Below, piece after piece: positions 55,483 through 64,000 of a stretch of DNA of 64,000 nt. Position numbers and translations under genes: made by a program. The notes beneath the pieces were generated by a model, which was not told where the DNA came from, searched no databases, and was given only the letters and a program-made list of their open reading frames with translations. The stretch comes from CBDHDN01 sp965261585 (GTDB lineage: Bacteria; Pseudomonadota; Alphaproteobacteria; UBA6615), in assembly GCA_965261585.1 (NCBI GenBank), contig CBDHDN010000001.1:87944-151943 (forward strand). The letters are read 5' to 3'. How positions within the stretch are numbered: position 1 is the stretch's first letter; each line of letters begins with the position of its first letter.

Positions 55483-56288
55483 TAGTCATCCAGATCGACG
55501 GTCTGCATGTCGGCGACCATGTCCTGATGGCGGCGATCGGCGTCGATGGCAACGGCGACAAGCATGTCCTGGCCGTGGTCGAGGGGGCGACGGAGAACAC
55601 GGTCGTCGTCCAGGCCTTGATCGACAATCTCCTCGCCAGGGGGGCTCGATCCGACACTGCCGCGGCTGTTCATCGTCGATGGCGCGAAGGCACTCAGCAA
55701 AGCGATCCGAAACACCTTCGGTGTGGCCGCCGCCATCCAGCGCTGCCAGGTCCACAAGGGCCGTAACATCATCGAGCGCCTGCCCCAACATTTGCACGCG
55801 AGCGTCAAGAAGGCGCTCCGTCAGGCCTGGGACCAGGACGACGCAAACAAGGCCGAGCGGCTCTTGCGCAACCTGGTCCGGCGTCTGGAGCATGAGGAAC
55901 CGGGCGTCTCGGGCAGCATCCTGGAGGGGCTGCAGGAGATCCTCACCGTCATCCGCCTCGGCCTGCCGCACGAACTCCGGCGCTCGCTCGCCTGCACCAA
56001 CATCGTCGAGAACGCGCTCGGCACGGTGCGCCAGGTCACCCGCAACGTCAAACGCTGGAGACACGCCGAGATGGCGCTCAGATGGACCGCCGCCGGCCTG
56101 CTGGAGGCCCAGAAAACCTTCCGTCGCCTCAAGGCCTATCGCCAGCTGCCCATCCTCCGAAATGCTCTCCAGGAACACTTGAGAAAGGCTCAGGCCGACA
56201 GTGCCATTGAAACCATCATGAAGGCAGCATAGCATCATCAACCAGCGACGCCTGCCCCACGAATTTCAACAGAGATAGGGACATCGCC

Positions 56289-56297
56289 AATTGCGAG
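56289..56297. repeat. 9-bp target duplication of the composite transposon, right
   Basis: AATTGCGAG, identical to 51002-51010, directly after the right end of IS256 copy 3. Confidence 0.8.
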
Positions 56298-56444
56298 AGC
56301 GACAGGATTACTTGGGCACGCCGACACCCAGATCCATTCGGACGATCCCCTGTGATCGCGTACCATCGGCGGCACCATGGATAGGTGCGCGCGACCTTTG
56401 CGCCCCATAGCGGTACATTGACAGCAACCGACCCGTATCTCGGC

Positions 56445-56834
56445 TCATGCGAGCGGGTCTGTCTCCGACGGGAGGGCGCCAGGCAGCGTCTCGACGCCGA
56501 ACAGGAACACAACCGGTTCCGATCCGGTGAGGACCTCGTCGGACGCCAGCAGGCTCGGGCCCGTCACCGCAATGCCATCGAGGACCAGTAGCTCGACGTC
56601 GCCGTTCTGGAAGCTGTTGAGGGTGGTCGTACCGATCGTCACTTGACCACCGCCCTCCCAGCCATCGTCCAAGCTCAGGGTCTGGGTGTTGTCGCCCAGG
56701 ACGACAAGCTGCCCGCTACCGGTCAGCGCTTGAACCTCGAGCTTGGAGAGTGCGTCAGGATTCTCGCTGCCGGCGCCCAGCACGTAGGCCCGCGTGCCGT
56801 CCGCAAAGCGCAGGCGTTCCATGCCGGTGTAGGT
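56445..56834 (-). pseudogene. Giant adhesin, C-terminal end (separated by IS)
   Basis: About 130 codons, from LTYTGMERLRFADGTRAYV to the TGA at 56445. It contains LEVQALTGSGQLVVLGDNTQ, DDGWEGGGQVTIGTTTLNSF and ends GALPSETDPLA. Together with the body at 58213-64000 it would make one protein interrupted by IS256 copy 4. The tail has no sortase signal or obvious type I secretion signal, though such signals are poorly conserved. The final ~50 residues lack Cys and Lys. Confidence 0.75.
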
Positions 56835-58215
56835 GAGCTATTGTCAAAAGTTGTGTATGGGTTTGTCATGCGGCGGCGCGATCCTGGCGTTCTCCATTCA
56901 CGAATTTGACGCCTCGAATGATCTCGGCGAACTGATCTGATCCATTGAGCCTCCGCCATTTCTTGCTGGCCCCCTGGCAAAGCTTGAAGACCATGGCCAT
57001 CGCCGTCTTGCGTGACAGGCAACCCTTGGTCCGATAGGTGCGAAGGCGAACCGTGGCGAAGGTGCTCTCGATGGGGTTCGTCGTCCGCACATGCTTCCAA
57101 TGCTCGGCGGGGAAGTCGTAGAAGCTCAGCAAGGCGTCCCGGTCCTTGGCCAGGCAGGCCGTGGCCTTTTCGTACTTCGGTCCGTAGGCTTCCAGGAAGA
57201 AGTCGAAGGCGGTCTCCGCGTCCTTCCTGGTTTCGGCCATCCAGATATCCTGCAAGTGACCCTTGGCCTTGTTCTGCCGACCCTTGGGTAGCTTGTTCAA
57301 GATATTGCCCGTCTTATGCACCCAGCAGCGCTGCTCGCGGGCGGCCCCGTAGACTTGGCGGAGCGCCTTCCAGAAGCCGAGCGCGCCATCGCCGGTCACC
57401 AGTTCCGGGCCGATGCCGAGACCACGCCGCTTGAGATCGAGCAGCACCTCGCGCCAGGATTGTTCGCTCTCGCGGTAGCCGTCGGTGATGGCGATCAACT
57501 CCTTGGTTCCGTGATCCGTGGCGCCGATGATAACCAGGATGCATTGCTTCTCCTCTTCCAGGCGGGCGCCAAAATAGATGCCGTCGACCCAGAAGTAGAC
57601 GTAGCGCTTGGCCGATAAATCACGCCGTTGCCAGCGCTCCATCTCGTCTTGCCAAACTTCCTTCAGTCGCCCGATCGTGGAGGCCGACAGACCCGGGGCC
57701 TGTGCCCCCAGCAACGCCGCCAACGCTTCCGAGAAATCGCCGCTGGAGATGCCCCTCAAGTATAGCCACGGCAGCAAATCCTCCAGGCTCTTGGTGCGGC
57801 GCAGATAGCGCGGCAGGATCGCCGACGTGAACCGGATGGCGCCGGCACCCTCGCCGGCTCTCCGATCCCGGACACGCGGCTGACGCACGTCCACCGGGCC
57901 GATCCCGGTCTGTATCAGCCGTTCCGGCAAGTGGCCATTGCGTACAATCCGGCGACGGCCCCGGTCATCAACCAGCGTCGCATGACCTTCCAGAAACTCG
58001 GCAACTTCAGCTTCCACGGCTTGAGCCAGCAACTCACGCGCCCCAGCTCGTAGGACTTCCGTCAACGGGTCATCCTGAAAATTCGATGGGTTCCGAAAGG
58101 CAACAACGGTATTCTCTTCCATGGCGTATCCTTCCTTGGCTTAGGTCAAGTGGTGACTGCAACAATCACCAGGATACGCCGCCCTCTTTCCAACGCCGTA
58201 CACAAGATTCAGCTA
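56835..58215 (-). mobile_element. IS256-family element, copy 4 (third subtype)
   Basis: About 1.38 kb. The ends are similar over TTGTGTATGG/TTGTGTACGG, some 10 bp inside each junction. AGCTA occurs at both borders, so the exact limits and the target duplication are uncertain by a few bases. Inserted in the 3' part of the adhesin gene, same strand. Confidence 0.8.
56866..58122 (-). CDS. IS256-family transposase (copy 4, intact)
   Basis: 418 residues. GHLPERLIQTGIGPVDVRQP, YFWVDGIYFGARLEEE (Asp), LVTGDGALGFWKAL (Asp), RCWVHKTGNILN and TTNPIESTFATVRLR (Glu) are typical of the mutator branch. Complete. Confidence 0.94.
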   Translation of the reverse strand: MEENTVVAFRNPSNFQDDPLTEVLRAGARELLAQAVEAEVAEFLEGHATLVDDRGRRRIVRNGHLPERLIQTGIGPVDVRQPRVRDRRAGEGAGAIRFTSAILPRYLRRTKSLEDLLPWLYLRGISSGDFSEALAALLGAQAPGLSASTIGRLKEVWQDEMERWQRRDLSAKRYVYFWVDGIYFGARLEEEKQCILVIIGATDHGTKELIAITDGYRESEQSWREVLLDLKRRGLGIGPELVTGDGALGFWKALRQVYGAAREQRCWVHKTGNILNKLPKGRQNKAKGHLQDIWMAETRKDAETAFDFFLEAYGPKYEKATACLAKDRDALLSFYDFPAEHWKHVRTTNPIESTFATVRLRTYRTKGCLSRKTAMAMVFKLCQGASKKWRRLNGSDQFAEIIRGVKFVNGERQDRAAA

Positions 58216-61200
58216 TACCTCGGTGTAGGTGTCGGTGCCGTCGATGGAGCGCAGGTCACTGACCACCAGATCGTCCCCGACGAACGCGAAGGTGTAGTCC
58301 TCGAGCCCGCCGCTCAGGCCGGCGCCACTGCCGGAGGCGGCGACGGTGCTCGGTCCGTTCTCGATGATCTCAAGAATCTGACCCTGATCGAGCGCTTCGC
58401 CGAAGACCGCGACCTCGTCGATGAGCCCGTCGAACGGGTCGCTGATCATGAGCAGGGACAAATCGCCGGACGCGTCCGTATTGGTCCCGTTGGAGCCACC
58501 GATGACGATCGCCTCCTCGTTGCCGCGCGTCCCGCCGCCGAATCCGTTCACGCCGACGAGGTTGCCGTCGAGATAGAGCTTCATTCCGCCGCGACCGAAT
58601 GTAAATGCCAAGTGATACCAGGTGTTCCACTGGACGATCATGTCGGTCCGGATCGTGTAGCTCGCGAGGCCGAACAAATTTTCGAAGACGGTGTCGATAT
58701 CTGAGCCGTCCTCCAGGGTGGCCTCGATGCGGTCGCCGTCAAGGGAGATCGACAGCTGGCCCTCGCGAAGGCCCTCGCCGTCCTTGGCGAACAGCACCTG
58801 CCTGCCAACGGTCGTGCGCGCGTTGAACCAGAACTGCACCGTGCCGTCGTTGAGCGCGAACGCCTCGTCGTGGGCCACGGCGACGTATTCCGACGGCGTG
58901 CCGCTGAAACTGGCCGCCATCTCGGCGCCGAACGGAGCCACCGTGTCGGGCGGGCCTTCGTCCAGAACCGGCGCGCCGGCGCCGAAGAACGTGCCGTTTT
59001 CCGTCGTGCTGCCGGCCGAATCCGCGACCAGGGTGCCGATGATCTCGTCGAAGGTCCAGTAGGTGATCGGCGTGACCGGCGGGGCGGAGAGCGAGTCCGT
59101 CCCCGGGCCGCCGTCGATGTCGTCGTTGCCCGCGCCGCCGAGCAAAAAGTCGTCGCCGTCTTCGCCCTTGAGGGTGTCGTTCCCCGGCCCGCCGAAGACG
59201 GTATCGTTTCCGGCCCCGGCCAGCACCTTAGTGTCGCCGGTGCTGGCGACCACGTAATCGTTGCCGCCGCCCGTGTTGACGGTGACCGGCTCATCCATGC
59301 TGGTATCGATGTGGACGACGTCGTTGCCGTCGCCGAGGACGATAAGGATCTCGTTTACCACTTCCCCGGGCAACGAGAACTTCTTGATCACGTCCTCGCC
59401 GACCAGCGGCAGGAAGCTGGCGAAGACCTCGGCCGTCGCGCCGTCGACGCCGGTCACGCCGAACGGGCCGGTGTCGCGGAGCTGGGCGAGCTGGTCGAGC
59501 CCGAGCGCATGGCCGAAGAACGATACCTCGTCGATAAGCCCGAGGAACGAGTCGGTAACCCTGAGTTTCGAGAGATCGCTCGAACTGTTCCTCTCGATGG
59601 AGCCGCCGATCACGATCGGCCGCTGGTTCAGCGACAACCCGCCGGTGTGGGCGAGCGAGTCCACGAGCGCGCCGTCGTAGAAGAGCCTGGCGCCGGTGTC
59701 GTCGAAGGCGAGGGCGAGCTGGTGCCATGTCTGCTTCACGACGATCTCGTCGGTGACGATGCTGTGGGTCTGAGTGCCGTCCGACATGCGGACTTCGATC
59801 CGCCTGCCGTTCACCGCAATCGTCAGATCCCCGGCGCCCGCGCCGCTGCCGTCCTTGGAGAACAGGGTCGCGTTGACCGCATCGCTTTGGGCGTTGAAGA
59901 ACAGGTGGATCGTGCCCTCCGGGATTGCGAACACCGAACCGTGGGCGACCGCGATGTGTTCCTGATTCGTGCGGTGGAACTGCGCGCCGGTCTCCGCGCC
60001 GTAGGCGGCGACCGACCTGGGCGGGCCGGGATGGATCAGCTCAGGCGTGTTGTTGTCGAAGAACGTGCCGTCCTGCGGCGTCCCGGCGGCCGTGTCTTGG
60101 ATTATGGGCCCGCTGATCTCGTTGAGGTTCCAGTAGGCGATCGGCTCGAGCCGTCGCAGGATCCTGACCTCGTCGTCACCGGCCGTGCCGGCGATGCGCA
60201 GCACCCCGTCGGGGCCGAGCTCCACGCCGGTGAGCTTGGCCTCTGTCTCGCCCACGAGTTCCCCGAGGTCGTCGTCTACGACCACCACGGTGATCGTGAA
60301 GAAGCCTGGGTCCACGTAGTCGTGATCGAAGCTGAACGTGCTCTCGCCGGCGACGAGGCTCAACGTGTCCTCGGGCGTCCCGTCGCCCCATCCGATCGTG
60401 ACGTCGAAGGTGTCGAGCGTGCCGGGGTCGAAGATCTCGGCCGCCAGTGTCACCGTCTCACCGGGCAGGACCTGCCCGACCTCGGCCGCGCTGTTCGTCA
60501 GCTCAACAAAGGTCGGCGCGACATTGTAGACGGTGATGAACACGCTCGCATCGACGGTGCCGGTATCGTCGTCGGTTACGGTGGCCGCAATCTCGTACTG
60601 GTCGGAGGGCGTCCCGGACGGATTGTCGTCGAGGTACTTGTGCGTGGCGGTAAACGTGCGCGTGATCGCATCAACCGTCGCGATGGAGATGCTATCGGCC
60701 CCTCTATCATCTCCCCAGTCGATCACCACCGTGTGCGTATCCGCGGCCCCGGCATCGATGAAGGTGCCATCGAGCGTGACCGTGTCGTTTTCGTTGATGA
60801 TCGGCGGCGTGAGGGTGAGCGCCGTCACCACCGGTGCCAGATTGGTAATCGTCACGGACGTCGTCGTGGCGCCCACGCCGCCATCGCCATCGTCCGCGGG
60901 CACCGTGATGATGTAGTCGTCCGACGGCGTGTCCGTCGGATTGTCGTCCACATAGTTGAAAGTCGCCCTGAACGTCCGGCCATCGACGACGGCCTCAGTG
61001 ACAGTGTCATCGTTGTTGTTGTCGCCGTCGCCCCAGTTGACGAAGACGGTGTGCCCGTCGAGTGTGCCGACGTCTTCAATTGTGCCGACAAGCTCGACCA
61101 ACCCGCCCTCGCCGACCACCGGTGTCGTCACGTCGGCGGTTACCGCAGGCGCCACATTGGTGACGGTGACATCTGTCGTCTCCGTGTTGCCCAAGCCACC

Positions 61201-64000
61201 ATCGTCGTCGCTGACCGTCGCGCTGATCGTGTACCGATCGTTAGCACTGTTATCGAGATAGCGGTGGGTAACCGCAAAGTCGTTGGTGCCGGCCGGGAAG
61301 TTGAACGTGTTTTCAAAGTCGGCGCCCCAGTCGACGTTCAAGATGAAGCTGTCCTCGACGCCTTGGTCGAAGAGATTGCCGGTCAGCGTCGTAAAGCCGT
61401 TCTCGACGGTCGGGGTCGCCGACAAGGCCGACAGAACCGGCGGAACGTTTGCGACCATGACCGACGCGGTCGTGTCGTAGGCGCCGTCTTCGTCAACGGC
61501 CGTGACCGATATCGTGAAGTCGCCATCGTCGACGAAGGCATGGCTCGCGAGCACCGCAGCGCCGACGAACGTTCTCGGGTCGGTGCCGTCGCCCCAGTCG
61601 ACGGACCAGAGCTGCACCGTATCGGTGCCGACGTCCGTCGCCGATAGCGACAGCTCGTAGAACACACCTTCGTCCACCTGGCCGTCGAGCGGCACCACGA
61701 TCAGCTCAGGCGGCGTGTTGGCGACCAGGTAGTCCGCGAAGATCTCAGTCGAATCGTCGTCGTCCGAGACGACGACCCGGACGGTGCGCAAGCCATCCTC
61801 GATCTGCAGGCTGGCCGGCACCTCGGCGGTCGCAATCGCCGATAGCTCGATCTCGAAATCGTCGTCGAAATCGCCGTCATTGTTGAAGTCGTAGCTGAAA
61901 CGGAGTGTCGCGAGGTCGGCATCGGACGGGTCGAACTGGTTCGTCACGGTGACCACCGCGCCCTCGCCTTCGGCGATGATGCCGTCCGTATCGCCTAGGA
62001 GCGGGGTGACCACGGCGATCGCCGTCGGCGGCGTGTTCGTGACGACCAGCGTCGTCGTGGCCATGACCATCGAACCGTTCGGGTAGGCGCCCGTGGCCTG
62101 CACTTCGAAGGTGCCGTCGTTCGTGATGCCAAGCAGGCGCAGCGCATCCCCATCGAGCTCGGCCACCGCGGGCACGATCACGCTCGCGTTCGCGTCGTTG
62201 AACAACTCGTCGCCGTTGATATCGAAGTCGAGGACGATGGCGTCGCCGAGGGCGCCGACGAACGTAGTCGTGAACGTGACACTCTCGCCCTCGGCGATCG
62301 GGCCCGAGTTCGCGATCGCGAAGTCGCCGGCGGCGACTATGACACCGATCGTGGCCATGCCCACACCGAAGCCATCCTCGTCGAAGGCGGTCGCCGTGAT
62401 CGTCACGGTGCCGGCGACCGGCTGCTTGTAGACGTGGGTGGCCGACACCGTGCCGGCGCCAAACTCCTCGCGCTGGGTTGGGTCCGCCTCGTCGCCCCAC
62501 AGGATCTCCCAGCGGGCGATCCGGTCGTCGCCAGGATCCTCGGCGACGATGTCGATGCCGAAAGCCCGGCCGACGTTGGCGACGGCGGAGTCCGTCGTGA
62601 CCGTGATGACCGGCAGCAAGTTCAGGACCGTCAAGGTCGTGTCGGCCGCGCTCGTTCCCAGATCGTTGGAGGCCGTGACGCCGATGCGAAACGTGCCATC
62701 ATCGTTGATGCCGAAATCGACCAGCTGCTCCCAAGTCAGGGCCAGGGACACGCCGATTGCATCGTCGAAGGCGCCGTCGCCGTCCAGATCCCACTCGACG
62801 TCGCCGACGAGGCCGGTGCCGTTCGCCGTGATGTCGGTGATGAACGTGATCCCCGACCCTTCGGTCGTCTCGTAGGGCTCACCGTCGAACCTGATGAGCG
62901 GCGCCGCGATGTCGACGACCGCCTCGAACGTATCGAAGTTGAGCACGCCGAAGACGTCGCCATTGAGCGGCGGACCACTCTCATCGACTTGGCGGCTGCC
63001 GGCGTTGGGAGTGCCCATCTCGATGAAATTAGAGAAGCTGTCGTTGGGGTCCGGGTCCTCGGGGTTGTAGCGCAGCAGGTCGCCGTCATCGGGCGGAACG
63101 CCGGCCGGGTCATTGCCGTGCAGATCGACGACCTCGATCGACGCCGGCAGGCCCTTGCCGCGCACTTCCATGATGTCGGCGTCGGCGCCGCCCGACACGT
63201 CGATGCGCGCGCCCGCGCCGACGTCGGTGAGCACGATCAGATCGGTGCCGGCGCCGGCGTCGAGCGTTAGCTCGCCATCCGTGGTCGCCACGCGGATCCG
63301 CGCCTCGTCGGCGCCCTCGCCCAGATCGACCTTGGTGCCGTTGGTGTCGAAAGCTGCCCGCTGCCGGTACGCCGGTATCCTTGACGGTCAGGTCGAGGAG
63401 CGAGACCACGTCGTCGCCGCCGCCGGTGGCGATTGAGGTCTTCACCACCTCGGCGCCTGGCGCCGCGACCAGCGTGATCGTGTCGGAACCGCCGGCGGTC
63501 CGCACGGCGATCGCCTCGATCGCCGCGTACTCGGTCCGGCTTTCGACCGGGTCGGGCAGATCCGTTGCGATATCGAACGATGCAAGCCCGCCGGCGACGG
63601 CATCGCCCAGGCTGCCCACATAGGCGACCGCCCGCTCCTGAATCGTGCCAGCGTCGAGGACCGCGACGGCGATCGGGCGCGGCGCGGCCAGCCCCTCGAC
63701 ACCGCCGACGTTGTCGCGCAGCACCTGGACGAAAATCAGCTCGCCGTTCGGCGCCGTCACGGCCGTGCCCGGGTCGGTCACAGTGCGCTTCTGGAACACC
63801 GCGATAGCGTCGCTGTTGCCGCCGCTGACCAGGACGAAGGCGCCGTCCGGCGTGACCCGAACGTCCGCCGGTGCCGTCATGCCGCGGACGCCGTCGCTGC
63901 CGTTGCGCAGGGTCTCGATATGGCTGAGCGTCCTGTTGTCGGCGTCGAAGCGGAAAGTCGAGATCGTGTTGCCGGCGACCGAGACGACGTAGATGAAGCC
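58213..64000 (-). pseudogene. Giant PKD/LamG/RTX adhesin, frameshifted, 5' end outside window
   Basis: From the window edge inward: a beta-propeller-like part (VRVTPDGAFVLVSGGNSDAI), GGDDVVSLLDLT-type beta-helix repeats, and a frameshift near 63360 (extra T in AGCTTTCGAC). Then ~1700 codons: acidic repeats (DAGAGTDLIVLTDVGAG), about eight PKD-like units each ending in TVTNVAPxV- or ANTPPxL-type joints, and DxDxDG loops (DLDGDGAFDD). Next come LamG 1 (~residue 1048-1330), five RTX nonapeptides (~1354-1399, GGAGNDDIDGGPG) and LamG 2 (~1408-1640). Very acidic, Cys-poor, Ca-binding surface protein. It is the presumed cargo of the export genes downstream. Confidence 0.88.

Larger units (their letters stand above)
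53883..56232 (+). pseudogene. IS256-family transposase, interrupted and frameshifted
   Basis: N-terminal part 53883-54429 (MGNNIRSSSRPKALAPS to LSELDLL). After the IS630 it resumes at 55485 with VIQIDGLHVGDHVLMAAIG. An extra G in AGGGGGGCTC near 55637 shifts the frame; the remainder (FIVDGAKALSKAIRNTFG, CTNIVENALGTVRQ) ends at 56232. Rejoining across one TA gives LDLLVIQIDG in frame. Confidence 0.88.
51011..56288. mobile_element. Composite transposon bounded by IS256 copies 2 and 3
   Basis: The outer ends are GGGGATGTCCC of IS256 copy 2 and GGGACATCGCC of IS256 copy 3. Neither IS has a duplication of its own, but AATTGCGAG flanks the pair exactly. The 1.3-kb cargo (52462-53784) holds an IS1595 tail, an IS21 end and an AT-richer stretch without a clear gene. 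It separates the adhesin from the oxygenase/export genes, which would otherwise be ~250 bp apart. Confidence 0.75.
53785..56288 (+). mobile_element. IS256-family element, copy 3 (second subtype), split by IS630
   Basis: Left end GGGGATGTCCCGGTC at 53785, right end ATAGGGACATCGCC at 56288. Related to but distinct from copies 1 and 2. Carries IS630 at 54432-55482. Confidence 0.88.

Noticed and set aside
58870..61647. 925-codon plus-strand frame
   Set aside because: Antisense of the adhesin repeats; no signature, explained by codon bias of the opposite strand.
1..64000. CRISPR arrays, tRNA or rRNA genes
   Set aside because: No regularly spaced repeats, cloverleaf-type sequences or rRNA cores were noticed on reading; a dedicated scan was not possible.

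Overview
The window is high-GC DNA (two AT-richer islands aside) from what looks like an alphaproteobacterium, probably Rhodospirillales-like. The basis is codon and base use, amino-acid ABC transporters beside hydantoin/amino-acid catabolic genes, cyclase-type TPR regulators and the mix of insertion sequences. The species is an inference; no rRNA or tRNA gene was seen.

Layout. 1-3.4 kb: the end of an OmpR-type response regulator, a broken small membrane gene, a truncated ParB-type methyltransferase, and a divergent pair of XRE regulator and Mrr-like nuclease. 3.4-16.6 kb: a catabolic/transport cluster with DUF2817 peptidase-like protein, Asp/Glu/hydantoin racemase, dihydropyrimidinase/hydantoinase, DapA-like lyase, FAD amine oxidoreductase, a GntR regulator with two winged helices, polar amino-acid ABC transporter genes (binding protein, permease, permease-ATPase fusion), a DapB-like dehydrogenase and a cupin. 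An IS with a 16-bp target duplication sits between the oxidoreductase and the divergent regulator. 16.6-26.3 kb: nested IS21/IS1380, IS630 and IS3 elements with fragments of cyclase/TPR genes, a hydratase, a CobS-like gene and a TPP enzyme. 26.3-32.7 kb: a second catabolic block (HyuA, DadA-like, PhyH-like, sarcosine-oxidase-like, RraA-like, mandelate-racemase-like), about half of it broken. 32.7-42.3 kb: six stacked or abutting IS copies.

42.4-64 kb is the most interesting region. All on the minus strand, in transcription order, are a giant PKD/LamG/RTX adhesin (its 5' end lies outside the window), a TIGR02466-type 2OG-Fe(II) oxygenase, two very small ORFs, a GAF-HlyD fusion, a PqqD-like/M50 site-2 protease/HlyD fusion, and a short SecA paralogue that overlaps the fusion gene by 8 nt. 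I read this as a dedicated export locus for the adhesin, built around a SecA-like motor, a membrane metalloprotease and HlyD adaptors, with no ABC exporter in view. It has been split by four IS256-family insertions. Two of those insertions bound a 5.3-kb composite transposon with a 9-bp target duplication.

Decay is the theme of the window. There are at least twelve IS copies or large fragments, and at least ten genes carry frameshifts, an in-frame stop or deletions. IS insertions with clean target duplications are certainly real. Several single-base indels lie in short homopolymers and could be sequencing error, so the number of true pseudogenes is uncertain. If real, the pattern fits a lineage undergoing IS expansion and genome reduction, such as a recently host-restricted symbiont.
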